From Rhodococcus rhodnii (GTDB taxonomy: Bacteria > Actinomycetota > Actinomycetes > Mycobacteriales > Pseudonocardiaceae), in contig JOAA01000010.1 in NCBI GenBank assembly GCA_000720375.1, positions 62,001-126,000 of the forward strand: a stretch of 64,000 nucleotides of DNA. Direction: 5' to 3'. Below are positions 43,834-52,827 of this stretch, one piece after another; positions within the stretch are counted from its first letter, which is position 1, and each line of letters opens with the position of its first letter. A program made the translations under genes and the position numbers. The notes beneath the pieces were generated by a model that was not told the origin of the DNA, did not search any database, and saw only the letters and a program-made list of their open reading frames with translations.

Positions 43834-45045
43834 TTAGTGGACCGTTAGGTTTCGGCCTGCGCCTAGGCCCATGGCCGCTTGGACGGAGACTGCGGCCATC
43901 AGGACGATCAGGGGCAGTGACCAGCTGTGTGTCCAGTCGTGCAGTGCTCCGAAAAGGACTGGGCCGGTGGTGGCGAACAGGTAGCCGATTGACTGCGCCA
44001 TTCCGGAAAGTGCTGCTGCGCCGTAGGAGTCCGCGGCTCGCAAAGTGAAGAAGAGCAATGCGAGTACGAAGCAGATGCCACTGGCGAGGCCGACGATGAT
44101 CGCCCAGAGCACCGCCAGTTCTGGTGCGATGAGCATGCCTAGGTAGCCGGTGAGACTGAGCAGCGAGCCGCCGGTTGCCAGTAGGCGTTGGTCCCTCATC
44201 TTGTTGGCTACCAATGGGATCGCCGCACTCATGGTGACGCCTAGGACTTGCAGGAGGAGCAGCAGCCAGCCGCTGTTCTCCTCGCTGATCCCGTTGTCGT
44301 TCATGATTGCCGGGAACCAGGAGAGCACGATGTAGAAACCGAAGGACTGCAGGCCCATGTACGCCGTGACTTGCCATGCCAACGCCGAGCGCCATGGCGT
44401 ACGCGCGGTCGAGGTCCTCTCCACGACGGGCTGCGCCCGACGGCCGAACGCTTGTGGTGCCCAGATCGCGAACGCGATCAGTGCGAGGCCTGCCAGTGAG
44501 CCCAATGCCGTGCGCCAACCGCCTGGCAGCACGCCAGCCAGTGGCACGGCGAGCCCGGACACGACTGCTCCGACGACGCCCATTGTCACCGAGTAGAGGC
44601 TTGTCATCGGCGCGACGCGGTCCGGGAAGTCTCGCTTGAGCAGCGCAGGCAACAGCACATTGCCCACCGCGATGGACAAGCCCAGCAGGACGGTGCCCAG
44701 CCAGAGCATGCCGACCAACGGCACCGAGCGCAGCACGATCCCGATGGCCAGCGCCAGCAACGCGTACCACGTCAGCCGCTCCATGCCGATCCGGCGGGCG
44801 AGCCGGGGCACTTGCGGGGAGAACACCGCGAAAGTCAGCAGCGGCAGCGCGCTGAGCAGGCCTGCCTGCCCGGCGCTGAGCCCTTCTGATCGCCTGATCG
44901 TCTCCAGCAGTGGACCAACCGAGGTCAGCGCTCCTCGGAGATTGGCCGCCACCAGGAGAATCCCGGCGATGAGCAGTACTCGTCGCGCGGTGGCCACCCG
45001 GGTGTCCGCCGCCCGATCACTGATCGTGCTTGCGCCCGCGCTCAT
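43834..45045 (-). CDS. CynX/NimT-family MFS transporter
   Basis: A 403-residue major facilitator protein with 12 hydrophobic helices. The opening VAANLRGALTSVGPLLETIR and central NVLLPALLKRDFP with the following SLYS motif are typical of the CynX/NimT branch (cyanate and 2-nitroimidazole transporters). ATG 45045 is preferred over TTG 45057. The substrate is unknown and there are no cyanate genes nearby. It converges on def across a 210-bp gap that shows no clear feature. Confidence 0.88.
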   Translation of the reverse strand: MSAGASTISDRAADTRVATARRVLLIAGILLVAANLRGALTSVGPLLETIRRSEGLSAGQAGLLSALPLLTFAVFSPQVPRLARRIGMERLTWYALLALAIGIVLRSVPLVGMLWLGTVLLGLSIAVGNVLLPALLKRDFPDRVAPMTSLYSVTMGVVGAVVSGLAVPLAGVLPGGWRTALGSLAGLALIAFAIWAPQAFGRRAQPVVERTSTARTPWRSALAWQVTAYMGLQSFGFYIVLSWFPAIMNDNGISEENSGWLLLLLQVLGVTMSAAIPLVANKMRDQRLLATGGSLLSLTGYLGMLIAPELAVLWAIIVGLASGICFVLALLFFTLRAADSYGAAALSGMAQSIGYLFATTGPVLFGALHDWTHSWSLPLIVLMAAVSVQAAMGLGAGRNLTVH

Positions 45046-45146
45046 GTCACCGCCCAAGTCGTCTTTTGCCTCGCCGACGGATCATCCTACGTATCTGTCG
45101 ACGATCGGCCAATGACGCGTTGTGAGCAGTTTCTTGGCTACTTGGC

Positions 45147-45872
45147 CTAACGCGGCGTCAGGACACAGACCTCATTGCCCTCTGGATCAGCCATCACCTC
45201 CCAAGGCACATCCACCTGACCGATGTCGATCGACCTGGCACCCGCCGCGCGCAGCCTTGCCACTTCGGTCTGCTGGTCATCGTCGGCGGCTGGCCGGACA
45301 TCCAGGTGGAGCCGGTTCTGGACGGTCTTCGGCTGGTAACCGCCAAGAAACTCCAACCAGGGCCCTCGGCCGTTGGGCGGACGCAGCCCAACGTCACCGC
45401 CGGCCTCGCTCCTGCGCTCGAAACCGGTCGCCTCGACCCAGAACTTCGCCAGACGATCGGCGTCCACCGCGTGGACGACGATCGCCGCGAGCGGGCCCAC
45501 GTCGTGGTAGATCTCACGCGGCTCGAGGACGCAGAACTCGTTGCCCTCGGGGTCGGCCATGACTTCCCACGGAACGTCGCGCTGCCCGATGTCGATCGAC
45601 TTCGCGCCAAGATCCCTGGCCCGCTTGATGATCTCGGCCTGATCGGCGGGGCTGGCGCTGGCCAGGTCGAGATGCACTCGGTTGCGGGTGGTCTTGGGCT
45701 GGTCGACCCGATCGAACACGAGATCCAGTTCCCAGCCTTGGGATTCCGGCGCCCGGACGTCGATTTCGCCGTGTTCGGCCACGACAGGCCACCCGATCAG
45801 CCGCGACCAGAACTCGGCGAGCGCTTCCGGATTCGCGGCGGCGATGATGACGTTCACCAGTCTGGTAGCCAT
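45147..45872 (-). CDS. Two-domain VOC (glyoxalase-like) protein
   Basis: A 241-residue protein of two tandem vicinal-oxygen-chelate domains (1-~118 and ~125-241). Each half ends in the same block, SIDIGQ-x-DVPWEVMADPEGNE-[FV]-CVL, showing internal duplication. Related actinomycete proteins act as dioxygenase-, lyase- or drug-binding-type proteins; the metal ligands here are incomplete, so catalysis is unproven. It is not in an obvious operon. Confidence 0.82.
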   Translation of the reverse strand: MATRLVNVIIAAANPEALAEFWSRLIGWPVVAEHGEIDVRAPESQGWELDLVFDRVDQPKTTRNRVHLDLASASPADQAEIIKRARDLGAKSIDIGQRDVPWEVMADPEGNEFCVLEPREIYHDVGPLAAIVVHAVDADRLAKFWVEATGFERRSEAGGDVGLRPPNGRGPWLEFLGGYQPKTVQNRLHLDVRPAADDDQQTEVARLRAAGARSIDIGQVDVPWEVMADPEGNEVCVLTPR

Positions 45873-46020
45873 GGGCGCAAGCTAGCAGCCGCTACCGACA
45901 TTTTCAGGTTGATGTTGCGGGACAAGGAAATCCGGGCAGGAGGGCGCTGGCCGCGGACTGGTCGGCGCAGAGCCCTCCTGCTTCGGATGGCCGCCTGCGC
46001 GGGCTGGCGACCGTCATCTC

Positions 46021-46800
46021 TCAGCGGGTCGCGACCCGCAGCAGTGCCCACATCTGGTTGATCGCCTCGATGTCTCCTTCCCGGTGCACCGCCGCCTCCG
46101 GCATTCGCCCCCAGAGGAAGCGGTAGACGTTCGATGGTTGGCCGGTGATCTCGGCGTCGATACGGCCCCGGTCGGTTCGGTCGATATCCGCGCCGGGGAC
46201 GCGCCATGCACCGAGGCCGCCCGTTGTCACGCGGACCAGCCACGCTTTCCCGCCGGTCCGGACAGCGACCGTGCCGTCCCTTGTGCCGACGACGCCCTGG
46301 ACTGTCAGGCGATGGCCGAGCCAGAGGGTGAGGACCTCGTCGATGCCGTCGACGGCGATGTCGTCGGCGATCTCGCCGATCTCCAGGTCCATCGCCGCCT
46401 GGATGTCCACACGGTGGATCACAGTTTCGTGCGTCATCCGGCGCCGCCAGAAGCCGTACGTGGAATCCGCGGCCCACCAGGTGGAGCACGGCTCCGACGG
46501 TTCGTGCCGGGACAGTTCGTCGACCAGCTCACGTACTCCGCTGATCACGTAGTCCCGCAACGACTGGAACGGACCCGGCGCACGCTGCCAGGTCTCCGGG
46601 GAGTCCCCGGTCCTGATCCACTCCAGCGCCATCCGGTACCCGCTGCCCACGTGCCTGGCCGTTTCCCCGACGGTCAGGCCCGGACAGTTCGGGATCCTCA
46701 GTTCCTCTCTCGCCCCATCCACCGTCTCGGCCAGCACAGTGGCCTCGATCTCCAGGACGTCCAGCAGCCTTGTCTGATCGATCAGCGCCTTTCCGTTCAC
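46021..46800 (-). CDS. Maleylpyruvate isomerase-family, mycothiol-dependent protein
   Basis: A 259-residue DinB-fold protein with the maleylpyruvate-isomerase N-terminal domain: GLTVGETARHVGSGYR (metal His near 50) and RRMTHETVIHRVDIQAAM (H-x3-H near 130), followed by a C-terminal SCP2-like domain. Family members use mycothiol, the actinobacterial thiol, for isomerisation or transfer reactions. The GTG start overlaps the stop of the HEPN gene (GTGA), so it should share that gene's SOS-boxed promoter. Confidence 0.85.
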   Translation of the reverse strand: MNGKALIDQTRLLDVLEIEATVLAETVDGAREELRIPNCPGLTVGETARHVGSGYRMALEWIRTGDSPETWQRAPGPFQSLRDYVISGVRELVDELSRHEPSEPCSTWWAADSTYGFWRRRMTHETVIHRVDIQAAMDLEIGEIADDIAVDGIDEVLTLWLGHRLTVQGVVGTRDGTVAVRTGGKAWLVRVTTGGLGAWRVPGADIDRTDRGRIDAEITGQPSNVYRFLWGRMPEAAVHREGDIEAINQMWALLRVATR

Positions 46801-47219
46801 CCCGGGACAACCCGGGCGATCAAACCGATGAACTGACCTGCCCGGCTGACCAGGTCATCCGCCGAGCGGGCGCTGACCAGCCGGACACGGCCGGCCTGCA
46901 CCGCGGCCCTGGTGGACGAGCACGCCGCGAAGAAAGCGGCCCACTCGCGCAGTTCGGGCGCGACGGACGACAGCAACGTCCACGCGCTGGTGGGGCGGGC
47001 GCGACCCCGGTGCGGACGGCCACGGTGCGCGAGCATCGCGGCGGCCGCTCGTAACGCGGACAGATACGCCTGAGCGAACCGCTCGGCGGGTTCGGTCTCC
47101 GCCTCCGCTGCCGCGATACCGCATTCGGCCTGGCGAAGCAGCGCGGCTGGCGATCCCGATGCCCATGAGCGGCTGCCTCGACGCGAGGGGGAGCTTGGGA
47201 AGTCGACTGTGGTTGACAT
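46797..47219 (-). CDS. SAV_6107-type HEPN protein with upstream SOS box
   Basis: A 140-residue helical protein resembling the SAV_6107 HEPN family of actinobacteria: a cluster of helices with A-E-T-E-P-A-E-R-F-A-QAYLSALRAAAAMLAHRGRP and a later REWAAFFAAC segment. HEPN proteins are often RNases or nucleic-acid-associated helpers; the R-x4-6-H RNase motif is not clear here. A perfect LexA operator lies 120 bp upstream, and the mycothiol-dependent gene overlaps downstream by 4 bp, so both should be damage-inducible. Confidence 0.75.
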   Translation of the reverse strand: MSTTVDFPSSPSRRGSRSWASGSPAALLRQAECGIAAAEAETEPAERFAQAYLSALRAAAAMLAHRGRPHRGRARPTSAWTLLSSVAPELREWAAFFAACSSTRAAVQAGRVRLVSARSADDLVSRAGQFIGLIARVVPG

Positions 47220-47338
47220 CTGGCCTCCTCACGTCTCGAAGCGGCCAGGGCGGCCGCATCGAACCCACCGTGGGGAAGCCGGTGGACCCGGTGGCGAGGC
47301 GCTTCCCCCGCCCCACCACCGGGCAGCCGTGTTCGATT

Positions 47339-47354
47339 TCGAACACGTGTTCGA
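47339..47354. promoter_or_regulatory. Perfect LexA (SOS) box upstream of the HEPN gene
   Basis: TCGAACACGTGTTCGA is a perfect 16-bp palindrome matching the actinobacterial SOS operator, and its central 14 bp are identical to the recA box at 12571-12584. It lies in the 197-bp gap between the leftward HEPN gene and the rightward YbaK gene, so it may control either or both. Confidence 0.88.
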
Positions 47355-47416
47355 GTCTACCTGGGTCGCGGCAACCGCTCAAGCTGCCTAAACCGAGGTC
47401 ATGGTGTGATTAGCGG

Positions 47417-47932
47417 GTGACATCCACCGACCATCCGGCCGTCGCGAAGTTCACCGCGGCCCTGCTTGAGGCCGGGCTGACCGACTCGGCGGCCGGCATC
47501 CGGATCCTTGACGACGAGGTGCGCACCGCGGCCGCCGCCGCGAACGCGCTGGGCATCGAGGTCGGCGCGATCGCCAACAGCCTCATCTTCCGCGCGACCT
47601 ACAACGGCGCAGTCGAGCCACTGCTCGTGCTCACCTCGGGCGCGCATCGCGCGGACACGAAGCGGGTCGCGGCCATCGTCGGCGCGGACCGGATCGACAA
47701 GGCAGACCCGGTTTTCGTCAAGGAGAACACCGGTCAGGCCATCGGCGGGGTCGCGCCTTCTGGCCACCCGCAACGAATCCGCACACTGGTGGACAACCAT
47801 TTGGCCACGTATGCGGTGGTCTGGGCGGCCGCTGGGCACCCTAAATCCGTGTATCCCACTACGTTCGAGCAGCTGGTCGCCCTCACCGGGGGGACGGCTG
47901 CGGACGTTCGAAGCGTGGAGGATGATTCCTGA
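47417..47932 (+). CDS. YbaK/ProX-type aminoacyl-tRNA deacylase
   Basis: A 171-residue YbaK/EbsC-domain protein that likely hydrolyses mischarged tRNA such as Cys- or Ala-tRNAPro. It has the IANSLIFR strand, the K near residue 82 in KRVAAIVGADRI, and the GQAIGGVAPSGHP motif of the active-site cleft. The GTG start at 47417 has no ribosome site but follows a -10-like TGTGAT by 6 bp. The GNAT gene begins immediately after its stop. Confidence 0.88.
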   Translation: MTSTDHPAVAKFTAALLEAGLTDSAAGIRILDDEVRTAAAAANALGIEVGAIANSLIFRATYNGAVEPLLVLTSGAHRADTKRVAAIVGADRIDKADPVFVKENTGQAIGGVAPSGHPQRIRTLVDNHLATYAVVWAAAGHPKSVYPTTFEQLVALTGGTAADVRSVEDDS

Positions 47933-47933
47933 C

Positions 47934-48506
47934 GTGACCGCGGTGCCATCGCACAAGACCCAGCTCGTCGAGCTGTCGGCCGACGCGTTGCGGTCGCGGC
48001 TCTACGAGGCGTTAGGCCTGTACGTCACGGCCATGGGCTACCCCAAGGGAACCGCCGAGCAACGAGCGCCGATGTGGTTGGCGCACATGCTGCGGGAGGG
48101 GTGGCGCTGCGTCGCGGCGCTGGATCAGAACGACGAGCTGACCGGGATCTGCTACGGCTACCGAGGCGCGCCCGGCCAGTGGTGGCACGAACAAGTCCGG
48201 CGCGGGGTGATCGAACTGGCGGGCCCCGGCGTCGCGGACGAATGGATGCGTGACTACTTCGAGCTGACCGAGCTGCATGTGCGGCCGGACAGCCAAGGCA
48301 GGGGCACGGGCGAGCGCCTGCTGCGAATGCTGCTGGAGGGCGTGCCCAACGACCGGGTGCTGCTGTCCACCCCCGAAGGCCGGACCAGGGCGTGGAGCCT
48401 GTACCGCCGGGTCGGGTTCGTCGATGTGCTGCGCAACTACCGGTTTGCCGGTGACCCACGGCCGTTCGCCGTGCTGGGACGGCAACTGCCGATGTCATCC
48501 TCGTGA
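47934..48506 (+). CDS. GNAT family N-acetyltransferase
   Basis: A 190-residue acetyltransferase with LTGICYGYRG, LTELHVRPDSQGRGTGERLLRML (acetyl-CoA motif, near 110) and SLYRRVGFVDV. The N-terminal part AMGYPKGT...RWRCVAAL is shared with other actinomycete GNATs. The substrate is unknown. GTG 47934, one base after the YbaK stop, has GGAGG 12 bp upstream; ATG 47922 is an alternative but abuts that site. The stop codon is within the stem of a terminator hairpin. Confidence 0.85.
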   Translation: MTAVPSHKTQLVELSADALRSRLYEALGLYVTAMGYPKGTAEQRAPMWLAHMLREGWRCVAALDQNDELTGICYGYRGAPGQWWHEQVRRGVIELAGPGVADEWMRDYFELTELHVRPDSQGRGTGERLLRMLLEGVPNDRVLLSTPEGRTRAWSLYRRVGFVDVLRNYRFAGDPRPFAVLGRQLPMSSS

Positions 48507-48537
48507 GTGGCCGGTCGTAGACCAGCCACTCACGAGG
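48499..48537. terminator. Perfect 13-bp hairpin between convergent genes
   Basis: CCTCGTGAGTGGC (48499-48511) pairs with 48525-48537 around a 13-base loop. The GNAT stop codon (48504-48506) is in the left arm, and the secreted-protein gene ends 17 bp beyond the right arm, so it can terminate both. Confidence 0.8.
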
Positions 48538-48553
48538 GGATTCTGCCGCTCAC

Positions 48554-49285
48554 TTACGGCAACGGCGCTGGCGGAAGTGGTGGCTCTGGGGCAGGCGGTG
48601 CCGGCGGAGCAGGTGGTGCCGGCGGTCCCGGCGCCGGGGGTGCCGGTGGCGCGGGAGGCGCTGGCGGAGCCGGAGGCGCAGGCGGTGCGGGCGGTGCGGG
48701 CGGAGCAGGCGGTGCCGCCGCGCCGGGCACAGCCAGTGCGACAGGCAGGCACTTGGCGGTGTTGATCGCGGTGACGGCCGTGCCGAGCTTGGTGATCGCG
48801 GCGGTCGTGGCCGCGGCGTCCGGTGGCGTCTTGAGTGTGGCGCTGACCCCGCCCAGCACTGCACTCAGCAAGTCGACCGTCGGAGCGAGGCACGCGTCCG
48901 CGGCCTTGGGTGTGGGCGCCGGTGGCGCTGGAGGCGCAGGCGGAGCCGGTGGTGCGGGCGGTGCGGGAGGCGCCGGTGGCGCTGGAGGTGCGGGCGGAGC
49001 CGGTGGCGTGGCCGTCGACGAGGGCAACGACGGCAGGCAACCAGCTTCCTGTGCACCTGCGACCGCGCTGTAGACGTCACCCAGCGCGCTCTGCAGCTTG
49101 GCCGGGTCGGCAGCCGCTGCGTCCACTGCCTTCACGGCGGCGACCAATGTCTTGACCGCTGGCGTGTCAGCCGTGCATTCGACCCGGACCTGGTCGGCCC
49201 GGTTCGGGACCGCGGCGCTCGGGAGCGCCACCGCGGTCAGGCCCAGTGCTGCCAACGACAGCACGACGGGCAATCGTTTGGACAT
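48554..49285 (-). CDS. Secreted protein with two Cys-paired domains and (PPA)n linkers
   Basis: A 243-residue secreted protein: a signal peptide (~26), a first domain (VECTAD...AGCLP, ~35-85), about 11 PPA triplets, a second domain (ACLAPTV...AKCLP, ~130-180), then about 20 PPA triplets to the C terminus with two small breaks (GPP, EPP). The two domains look homologous, each about 50 residues with one Cys at either end. The PPA runs should form stiff polyproline-II rods. Their DNA is a microsatellite-like run (GCCGGCGGAGC) that should be slip-prone. An AAGGAG site supports ATG 49285. Function is unknown; a cell-surface spacer is plausible. Confidence 0.8.
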   Translation of the reverse strand: MSKRLPVVLSLAALGLTAVALPSAAVPNRADQVRVECTADTPAVKTLVAAVKAVDAAAADPAKLQSALGDVYSAVAGAQEAGCLPSLPSSTATPPAPPAPPAPPAPPAPPAPPAPPAPPAPPAPTPKAADACLAPTVDLLSAVLGGVSATLKTPPDAAATTAAITKLGTAVTAINTAKCLPVALAVPGAAAPPAPPAPPAPPAPPAPPAPPAPPAPPAPGPPAPPAPPAPPAPEPPLPPAPLP

Positions 49286-49458
49286 CGGATTCTCCTTGTG
49301 GTTTTTCCCCGGCGAAGATCCGGGCGTGGCCGATGGTAAGCACCGTCGCACCACCTTTGACCTGCTAAAACGTCGGATTTCACCGGTTAGGGTGGCCCGA
49401 GTGGCGTCACGCTCGGGAAGTGGTTAGATACCGTTCGCAACCACTCAACTGACAACTA

Positions 49459-49487
49459 TTGAAATCTGTCATCGCGATGTGCATACT
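49459..49487 (+). promoter_or_regulatory. Promoter for the aldo/keto reductase operon
   Basis: TTGAAA (49459-49464) and CATACT (49482-49487) are 17 bp apart, 30 bp before the reductase start, in a locally AT-rich patch. The co-transcribed TetR regulator may act here. Confidence 0.55.
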
Positions 49488-49517
49488 TGAGATACCGACA
49501 CAACAAGGAGGAGTCCC

Positions 49518-50513
49518 GTGCGAAACCGTCGACTTGGCAAGACCGGCCCCGAGGTGTCCGAGCTGGGACTCGGCGCGATGGGCATGTCGGATTTGTACGG
49601 TCCGGCCGACGAGACCGAGAGCATCGCCACCATCCACGCCGCACTCGACGGCGGCGTCACCCTGATCGACACCGGCGACTTCTACGGCATGGGCCACAAC
49701 GAGATGCTCATCGGCCGCGCGCTGCAGGACCGCAACCGGGACGACGTGGTGATCAGCGTGAAATTCGGCGCGCAGCGCTCTCCCGCCGGTCAGTGGCTCG
49801 GCTACGACGCCAGCCCGAACGGAGTGAAGACGGCACTGGCGTACTCGCTGCGCCGCCTGCGCACCGACCACATCGACATCTACCGGCCTGCCAGGCTGGA
49901 CCCGAACGTCCCGATCGAGGACACGATCGGCGCGATCGCCGAGATGGTCGAGGCGGGCTACGTGCGCCACATCGGTCTGTCCGAGGTCGGCGCGGACACC
50001 ATCCGCCGGGCGAACGCCGTGCACCCGATCGCCGACCTGCAGATCGAGTACTCACTGATCAGCCGTGGTATCGAGCAGGACATCCTGCCGACACTGCGTG
50101 AACTGGGCATCGGTTTGACCGCGTACGGCGTGCTGTCCCGCGGCCTGCTGTCCGGGCACTGGTCGCAGGACAGGACGACCCTCACGACCGACTTCCGCAC
50201 GCACAACCCCCGGTTCCAGGGCGAGAACCTGGCGCACAACCTGACGCTGGTCGAGGCGTTGCGCCAGATCGCTGACCGTAAGTCCGTGTCCGTCGCCCAG
50301 ATCGCGATCGCCTGGGTACTGTCACGGGGTGAAGACATCGTGCCGTTGGTCGGCGCCCGCAGGCGGGACCGGCTCGCTGAGTCGCTCGGCGCGCTGGACG
50401 TCGACCTGTCGAAGGAAGATCTCGACGTGATCGAGCAGACCGTGCCGATCGACGCGGCCGCCGGTGACCGGTACGCGCCCGCTCAGATGCAGACGTTGGA
50501 CAGCGAGCGCTGA
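49518..50513 (+). CDS. Aldo/keto reductase
   Basis: A 331-residue NADPH-dependent oxidoreductase with an (alpha/beta)8 barrel. It has LGLGAMGMSDLYG, the D and Y of the tetrad (LIDTGDFYGMG), the K (VVISVKFG) and the C-terminal AIAWVLSRGEDIVPLVGA cofactor region. The catalytic histidine position of the usual Y-x-x-H-R-x-D-P motif reads YRPARLDP, so His is replaced by Ala, a variant found in one branch of the family. AAGGAGGAG precedes GTG 49518. The TetR gene overlaps its stop (TGATG). Confidence 0.9.
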   Translation: MRNRRLGKTGPEVSELGLGAMGMSDLYGPADETESIATIHAALDGGVTLIDTGDFYGMGHNEMLIGRALQDRNRDDVVISVKFGAQRSPAGQWLGYDASPNGVKTALAYSLRRLRTDHIDIYRPARLDPNVPIEDTIGAIAEMVEAGYVRHIGLSEVGADTIRRANAVHPIADLQIEYSLISRGIEQDILPTLRELGIGLTAYGVLSRGLLSGHWSQDRTTLTTDFRTHNPRFQGENLAHNLTLVEALRQIADRKSVSVAQIAIAWVLSRGEDIVPLVGARRRDRLAESLGALDVDLSKEDLDVIEQTVPIDAAAGDRYAPAQMQTLDSER

Positions 50514-51124
50514 TGGCCGAAACCCTGACAGCGGAGCAGATTCTCGAAGCGGCGCAGGACGTCCTGCGCCGTTTCGGCCCGAGCAAGGCGACCGTTGTCG
50601 ACGTCGCCCGCGCGCTCGGCGTCAGCCACGGCAGCGTCTACCGGCACTTCCCCAGCAAGGCCGCGCTGCGGGAAGCCGTGACACGGCAATGGCTGCACCG
50701 CAACCACGCGCCGGTCGCGCAAGCGGCCAAGGCCGATCTGCCCGCGCCGGACAAGCTGCGCAATTGGTTGTCGACGCTGTTCGACTCCAAGCGGCACAAG
50801 GTGTTGGACGACCCCGAACTGTTCGCCACCTTCTCCGCGCTGGTGAAGGAGAACAGCTCAGTGGTCGCCGACCACATCGCGGAGCTGACCGCTGAGATCG
50901 CCGGAATCCTGCGGGAGGGCGTCGAAGCCGGTCAGTTCGCGCCGATCGAGGACGTCGACGGCACGGCACGCGCCGTTTTCGACGCCACAAACCGGTTCCA
51001 TGACCCCGGCTACTCGGGTGACTGGGCGCAGGACGGCATCGGCGAGGCGTTCGATGCCGTCTGCTCCCTCGTCCTCTCCGGGCTAACCACGCAGGCTGGT
51101 CGCGAGGTTGTCCAGTCCCATTGA
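50513..51124 (+). CDS. TetR-family regulator
   Basis: A 203-residue regulator. The N-terminal helix-turn-helix reads VVDVARALGVSHGSVYRHFPSKAALREAV; the C-terminal ligand domain is helical. The ATG shares a base with the aldo/keto reductase stop, so it is co-transcribed and probably controls that operon. Its 3' end overlaps the convergent DUF885 gene by 42 bp. Confidence 0.9.
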   Translation: MAETLTAEQILEAAQDVLRRFGPSKATVVDVARALGVSHGSVYRHFPSKAALREAVTRQWLHRNHAPVAQAAKADLPAPDKLRNWLSTLFDSKRHKVLDDPELFATFSALVKENSSVVADHIAELTAEIAGILREGVEAGQFAPIEDVDGTARAVFDATNRFHDPGYSGDWAQDGIGEAFDAVCSLVLSGLTTQAGREVVQSH

Positions 51125-52744
51125 GCCGAGGCGCAACGCGCGCATGTGGAAGTCCTTGATGTCAAAGGATTCCCCGTCGCGGCGACGCGCCTCGTCGCGC
51201 AGCTGCAGCCAGTAACGCTCGCCGAGTTTGTACGACGGCGCCTGCCCCGGCCAGCCCAGGTAGCGGTCGATCTCGTCGCGCACGACATCGGCGTCGGTGA
51301 GCGTACGGGTCAGCATGAACTCGAGGCCCAGCTCCGGAGTCCACCGCTCGCCGTCGTGGAATCCGCTGCCTGCCGGGATTTCCAGCTCAAGGTGCATGCC
51401 GATGTCGATGATCACGCGGGCGGCCCGGAACAAGTGCGCGTCCAGCATGCCCATCAGGTCACCGTCGTCGGTGAGGTAGCCGAGGTCCTGCATGAGCCGC
51501 TCGGCGTACAGCGCCCAGCCCTCGCCGTGCCCGGAAACCCAGCCGAACAGCCGCTGGTAACGGTTGAGCGATTCGGCCTGGTACACGCCGGTCGCGATCT
51601 GCAGGTGATGTCCTGGAACACCCTCGTGGTACACAGTGGACACTTCGCGCCACGTGCTGAAGTCGTCGCGCCCGCTCGGCAGCGACCACCACATCGCGCC
51701 CGCGCGGGAGAAATCGTCGCTCGGCCCGGTGTAGTACGCACCCGCGCCGCCGCCGTCCGGCGCGATCTTGCAGTCCAGTCGCATCAACGGATCCGGAATA
51801 TCGAAATGCACACCGCGAAGTGCGCTCAACGCGTTGTCGGACAGCTGTTGCATCCACTGTTCGAATTCGGCGCGTCCTTCGATCCGGTAACGCGGATCAG
51901 CGTTGAGCACCGCGGCGGCCTCGGAAAGCGATGCGCCGGCCTTGATCCGCTCGGCGACCGCGATCATTTCCTTTTCCACGCGGAAGAACTCGGTCCAGCC
52001 CCACTCGTACGCCTCGCGCAGATCAAGTTCCGCGCCGAGGAAGTACCGCGACCACAGCTTGTAGACGTCTTCGCCGACGGCGTCCTTCTTCGGCGCCCTG
52101 TCGGCGATTTGCCGCAGGAAGCGGCCAAGGTCCGCGTACGCGTCGGAAGCTCGCTGAGCCGCGGCCTCGAGTTCGGCCGACGACTGCGGCGCGTTCTGGA
52201 TGAACGTCTTGAAGAACGACCCGCCCTTGCCGCCCGACCACGTCTCACACTGTTCGGCGACCTTCTCCACCTGGCGCAGGGCGGCCAGCTGGTTGCGGTT
52301 CGCCGCGTCGGTCAGGCTCGCTTTGATCCCGTCGACCGCCGCGGGCACCTTGGTCAGCAAGGCGTGGATGTCCGCCCAGTGCTCCGCGGTCTGCGCGGGC
52401 AACAGGTCGAAGACCGCCCGGACGTTCTGCGTCGGACTGGAGATGACGTTGATGTTGCCGATATCGAGACCGGCTTCGGCGACCTCGAGTTCGAGCCCGA
52501 TGCGTTCCAGGAAATGTGCCTTGGCCGCTTTCTCGGTCTCGTCGGCGGGTTCGAGCGCCTGGATCTCACGAACGGCACGGGAAGCCAGTTCGGTGCGCTG
52601 GCGGTAACCGTCAGGGGAGAAATCGGTCATCTCCGACTCGTAGCCGGTCAGTCCGGCATAGGTGGCGGTGATCGGGTCAAGGGTGGCGTACTCGTCCACG
52701 AACCGCTCACTCGCTCCGTGGACCCCCGCAGTGTGATTGGCCAT
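51083..52744 (-). CDS. DUF885-family putative metallopeptidase
   Basis: A 553-residue DUF885 protein, a group thought to be zinc carboxypeptidase-like. The key segment is STVYHEGVPGHHLQIA (near 375), an HE-x4-HH variant of the HExxH zinc site, with a later GHGEGWALYAERLM glutamate region and the C-terminal YLGWPGQAPSYKLGE block common to the family. There is no signal peptide. ATG 52744 is preferred; longer starts run into the divergent gene's promoter. Substrate unknown. Confidence 0.85.
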   Translation of the reverse strand: MANHTAGVHGASERFVDEYATLDPITATYAGLTGYESEMTDFSPDGYRQRTELASRAVREIQALEPADETEKAAKAHFLERIGLELEVAEAGLDIGNINVISSPTQNVRAVFDLLPAQTAEHWADIHALLTKVPAAVDGIKASLTDAANRNQLAALRQVEKVAEQCETWSGGKGGSFFKTFIQNAPQSSAELEAAAQRASDAYADLGRFLRQIADRAPKKDAVGEDVYKLWSRYFLGAELDLREAYEWGWTEFFRVEKEMIAVAERIKAGASLSEAAAVLNADPRYRIEGRAEFEQWMQQLSDNALSALRGVHFDIPDPLMRLDCKIAPDGGGAGAYYTGPSDDFSRAGAMWWSLPSGRDDFSTWREVSTVYHEGVPGHHLQIATGVYQAESLNRYQRLFGWVSGHGEGWALYAERLMQDLGYLTDDGDLMGMLDAHLFRAARVIIDIGMHLELEIPAGSGFHDGERWTPELGLEFMLTRTLTDADVVRDEIDRYLGWPGQAPSYKLGERYWLQLRDEARRRDGESFDIKDFHMRALRLGSMGLDNLATSLRG

Positions 52745-52827
52745 ATCCGGGACGTTACCCGGTGTGGTTATGCGATGAACCCGCCGGATTTCGCAAAGGA
52801 CTGGACAACCCTGGCATAGTGACCCGC

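Noticed and set aside
43322-44770. 482-codon minus-strand frame over def and the MFS gene
   Set aside because: Shadow of two well-supported genes; composition is Arg/Pro/Ala with no domain.
48507-49073. Glycine-rich PE_PGRS-like protein on the plus strand
   Set aside because: It is the complement of the (PPA)n coding region; the minus-strand gene has a signal peptide, paired cysteines and a ribosome site.
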